From the NCBI GenBank assembly GCA_016209155.1, contig JACQWU010000221.1:1-16116 (forward strand): a stretch of 16,116 bases of DNA, written 5' to 3'. The position numbers were made by a program, and so were the translations under genes. Of the stretch, positions 13,533 through 16,116 are shown one piece after another. The stretch comes from Candidatus Desantisiibacteriota bacterium. GTDB taxonomy: Bacteria > JACRDZ01. Each line of letters starts with the position of its first letter. Position 1 is the first letter of the stretch. Under the pieces are notes generated by a model. It made no database searches, was not told the DNA's origin, and worked only from the letters and a program-made list of their open reading frames with translations.

Positions 13533-15605
13533 TTAATTGCTCTCTGATTTCGCCATATATCCAAGTAACATTTGTGCTTTATCTGCATCGGAACACCGAA
13601 TAGGAATTGTTAATTCTCTTAATTGATTGGTGATATCACCAATCTGACTCAAAAAATATTTAACCAGTCCTACATCCTGATTTTCACCAAAAAAAGTTTT
13701 TGCCCATGATTGATAGGGAAGAATCCTTTGACTTAGCATACTCAATGCCTTTTCTGGTTCTTCCAAAGCTGTTGACATTAGAGCATTTCCAACCAATTGC
13801 GGCGGGATAGAACCTTTTCGTACATGCTGACAATATTTTAAATGAAGATCATCAGAAATACTTAAAAATCGTCCAATAAGATATGTTGGTGAATTCATAT
13901 ATTCTCCTTTTTCTATATTAATTTTATAAAGCAATAAACCAAGTATCGAAGGTAGAAGCAATGCCTGTTTTTCATAATTTTTATTTATTTTAAAAACTCT
14001 GCCAGATGCAGCTTCTTGCCCAATTGATAAAAGTAGTTGAGAGCAATTTTTTATAATTGTATCTATTGCCCTTATAGAAAACATTTTCACTACATCTCCT
14101 TCATCAAGAAGCAAACAAAGAGCATCGTTTATTGAAAATCCATGTATACGTTCAGCATATGATCCCTGTCGTCGCCAAGCAGTGTTTAAACACCAAACAA
14201 CTTCTGCTGGAAATGGAACTAAACATGGTTTCCACATTGGAGTTCCGTTTTCAAATTGTCTTATTTTAATATTAGGAATATTGAGACATCCTATCTGCCA
14301 GTTTTCAGCGGATTTTACTGTATGTTCAGTAGTATATCTTTTATTAACTATAACTTTTGTTCTTGCATCTCCTGGTCTTTTTACAAGAACAAATATTCTT
14401 ACTTCGTTATTTGTAAAACCTGACGCAATACCTTTAAGAGTCTGCGTTACTCTCGAAGCAATCGCCGAGAAGGTCACTCCATCAGGATCAATAGCATCTT
14501 CTTCACCCCCTCCCATTAATCCGGCAAGTTCAGGAACTGCATCAGGCATTTTTGCAGGATATGCAAATAGGATTGAAGAATTATCTATATTTTTTGTCAG
14601 GTCAATCCATGTTTTAGTTTTTCGTGCATCATCAGAAAGCCATTCAAGAGCCCCTTTCATTTCTTTACGTGCATTTGCTCCAATTGGAAATGAAGCAGCA
14701 TCGATCATGCCATATCGTTTTTGACATTGTGATTCACTACTCATAGCACGCAATATAACATTTCCAAGAACTGACATACGAACAGAAGGAAACTTTTCTT
14801 CCCATCCTATGTCATTGTCATTAAAAGCATCCTTATTAATCTCACCTGCTATTCTTCCTTGATCAGTAAAATTCATGAATCTATCATTCATCCATCTTTG
14901 AACAGTTGGATGATTAGCAGGATAACTCGCTTTAATTTCTCCCCAATAATTAATTTCAAAAACTAGCTGAAATTTTGCTGTTTTAGCTGTTTGAAAAAGC
15001 ATATCCATAAAATCCGAATTCATATTTACCATTAATTTTTGCAATATTTTCTCTTTCAAATTTTGATGGAAAATTTTTACATTTACTTTTTTTGCTCTTT
15101 CTAATAATTCTTGAATTGATAAATATTCAGAAGGTATCTTTCCAAGCTTTTCTTCAATTTCTGTTATTGCTCTCGATAAGCATAAATTAATTTTTGAAAT
15201 AATAGTGTCATCCCAATTAATAACAAAATTATTAATAAGCTCATTAATTTTTGCAGATTCTACTGGGTTACCTTTTTTCAAGTATTTTTTGATTTGATTT
15301 ATTTCTTTGATCAATATATCATTTTTTTCTTTGATTGATTTATTACCTTCATCGTCTTGCATTTTGAAAAGGGGTGGAACATTAAAAGCTGGGAAAGAAC
15401 ACCCATTTGATTTTTCCCATTTCCTAATGCTTCTGACATCAAAATCAGGTTCAGGCAGTGCGATGTCATTAATACCATCAGTTTTATCAAGATAAATAAA
15501 ACAAGTAGTTGCATTAGGACATTTTTCGAAATTAGGATGCCAATCTGTTAATTGAATTCCAGCATTAATAAGACTTTGCGAAAGTTCCCTAAGTTCATTA
15601 AGCAT
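13533..15605 (-). CDS. divergent Cas8 large subunit, probably Cas8c-like
   Basis: A 690-aa protein in the position of the Cascade large subunit, which would recognise the PAM and recruit Cas3. I do not see the usual Cas8c/Csd1 beginning, and it is larger than the roughly 600 aa usual for that family. There is a Lys/Glu-rich helical region around 90-200, a YGMIDAASFPIGANARKEMK segment in the middle, and a helical C-terminus with YLIGRFLSISDDLHLKYC that loosely recalls the Csd1 'YLLGRL' segment. The ATG at 15605 is chosen because GGAGG lies 8 bases upstream; it overlaps the cas5 stop by 8 bases. The identity as Cas8 is inferred from gene order, size and this weak C-terminal resemblance. Confidence 0.75.
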   Translation of the reverse strand: MLNELRELSQSLINAGIQLTDWHPNFEKCPNATTCFIYLDKTDGINDIALPEPDFDVRSIRKWEKSNGCSFPAFNVPPLFKMQDDEGNKSIKEKNDILIKEINQIKKYLKKGNPVESAKINELINNFVINWDDTIISKINLCLSRAITEIEEKLGKIPSEYLSIQELLERAKKVNVKIFHQNLKEKILQKLMVNMNSDFMDMLFQTAKTAKFQLVFEINYWGEIKASYPANHPTVQRWMNDRFMNFTDQGRIAGEINKDAFNDNDIGWEEKFPSVRMSVLGNVILRAMSSESQCQKRYGMIDAASFPIGANARKEMKGALEWLSDDARKTKTWIDLTKNIDNSSILFAYPAKMPDAVPELAGLMGGGEEDAIDPDGVTFSAIASRVTQTLKGIASGFTNNEVRIFVLVKRPGDARTKVIVNKRYTTEHTVKSAENWQIGCLNIPNIKIRQFENGTPMWKPCLVPFPAEVVWCLNTAWRRQGSYAERIHGFSINDALCLLLDEGDVVKMFSIRAIDTIIKNCSQLLLSIGQEAASGRVFKINKNYEKQALLLPSILGLLLYKINIEKGEYMNSPTYLIGRFLSISDDLHLKYCQHVRKGSIPPQLVGNALMSTALEEPEKALSMLSQRILPYQSWAKTFFGENQDVGLVKYFLSQIGDITNQLRELTIPIRCSDADKAQMLLGYMAKSESN

Positions 15606-16116
15606 ATTCAAGACCTCCCTTCTCTATTTTTTTATCCTGCTTATATTCAGGATTTTTTTTACCTGATGGTTCAAAAACGCTATGTAAAAAACTTGGAAGT
15701 GATAGGTTAATAGTCTCGTTGACTTTAGACTTTTCTCTAAAAGGCCCAAAATAATCCGGTGCAAATTCACGCCAACCAAGAAATGGAATATCATGACATT
15801 TTCCTTGTTTTAAACGACGATTAAAAATCTCCTGACATGAATGCAGCATATTAATACCCTTATCTTTATAAAATTGAGCTTTTTCTGACAATGCTGGATT
15901 ATACCTTGCAGGTCTAACGTCTGCATAAATTCGGTAACAAACATTTATTAATACTGTTGCTAAAAGTTGGTAACTTCCAAAAGGCATTATTTTACTCTTT
16001 CGTAATGGTCCCCCATAATTAGTCACATAATTATGATAAATAATAGGCGAACATATTTCTACTTTTGTCGGTACTATCTCAACTGATTCAATACGCGTAA
16101 TAGCTTCAAATATTCC
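15598..16116 (-). CDS. cas5: Cas5 (Cas5c/d-type), N-terminus beyond the window
   Basis: 172 residues of the C-terminal part are visible; the open frame runs to the window edge, beginning GIFEAITRIESVEIVPTK, which matches an internal stretch of Cas5c. The segment RRLKQGKCHDIPFLGWREF corresponds to the conserved Cas5c 'KGxCxxxPYLGxREF' region near the catalytic Lys-His of the I-C processing endoribonuclease. With no cas6 visible, this protein likely cuts pre-crRNA and caps the crRNA 5' handle. The C-terminal tail is Lys-rich. Probably 50-70 residues are missing compared with the usual length. Confidence 0.88.
   Translation of the reverse strand, partial: GIFEAITRIESVEIVPTKVEICSPIIYHNYVTNYGGPLRKSKIMPFGSYQLLATVLINVCYRIYADVRPARYNPALSEKAQFYKDKGINMLHSCQEIFNRRLKQGKCHDIPFLGWREFAPDYFGPFREKSKVNETINLSLPSFLHSVFEPSGKKNPEYKQDKKIEKGGLEYA

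Noticed and set aside
14182-14724. 180-codon open frame on the plus strand
   Set aside because: It lies entirely antisense within the cas8-like gene, has no homology that I recognise, and the minus-strand frame is clearly coding.

Overview
All convincing genes in this window lie on the minus strand, so transcription reads from high to low coordinates. The DNA is AT-rich apart from the CRISPR repeats. A multihaem c-type cytochrome with a lipoprotein-like signal points to an anaerobic or respiratory bacterium with a Gram-negative type envelope. Four-helix-bundle (S23/IVP-type) genes, a Bro-N gene and a type I-C-like CRISPR locus are common in genomes of poorly cultured phyla. I cannot name the species.

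Right part (about 5.2-16.1 kb): a type I-C-like CRISPR-Cas locus. In transcription order it reads cas5 (cut by the window edge), a large divergent cas8, cas7, cas3, an intact cas4, then a disturbed adaptation region, cas1, cas2, a leader and a 10-repeat array on the same strand. No cas6 is visible, which fits I-C systems where Cas5 processes the crRNA. The effector order differs from the usual I-C layout because cas3 sits between cas7 and cas4. The large subunit has no Csd1 motif that I recognise.

The most unusual stretch is 7.4-9.7 kb, between the intact cas4 and the intact cas1. It holds a Bro-N gene, the first 32 codons of a second cas1, a 'four helix bundle suffix' gene, a second cas4 without its N-terminus, and an S23-type four-helix-bundle gene fused in frame to that cas4 remnant. 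The simplest reading is an ancestral cas4-cas1 / cas4-cas1 duplication (or recombination with a related locus) that was later invaded by three small co-oriented genes and partly deleted. Nine-base repeats and an AT-rich repeat mark two of the junctions.

The array has two oddities. One repeat carries an 8-bp internal duplication, and three neighbouring spacers share sequence, so they probably derive from one target or close relatives of it. Related GC-rich palindromes lie beyond the leader-distal end of the array and between cas1 and cas2.

Left part (0-5 kb): a likely operon starting from a good promoter at 5022-5050. It encodes a 94-aa protein, two ArsA/Get3-like ATPases, a small membrane-anchored protein and an eight-haem cytochrome lipoprotein with a C-terminal PKD-like domain. 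One ATPase has Asn in place of the switch I Asp expected to be catalytic, so the pair may work as an active/inactive heterodimer. At the left edge is the start of a 4-oxalocrotonate tautomerase-like gene with its own promoter.
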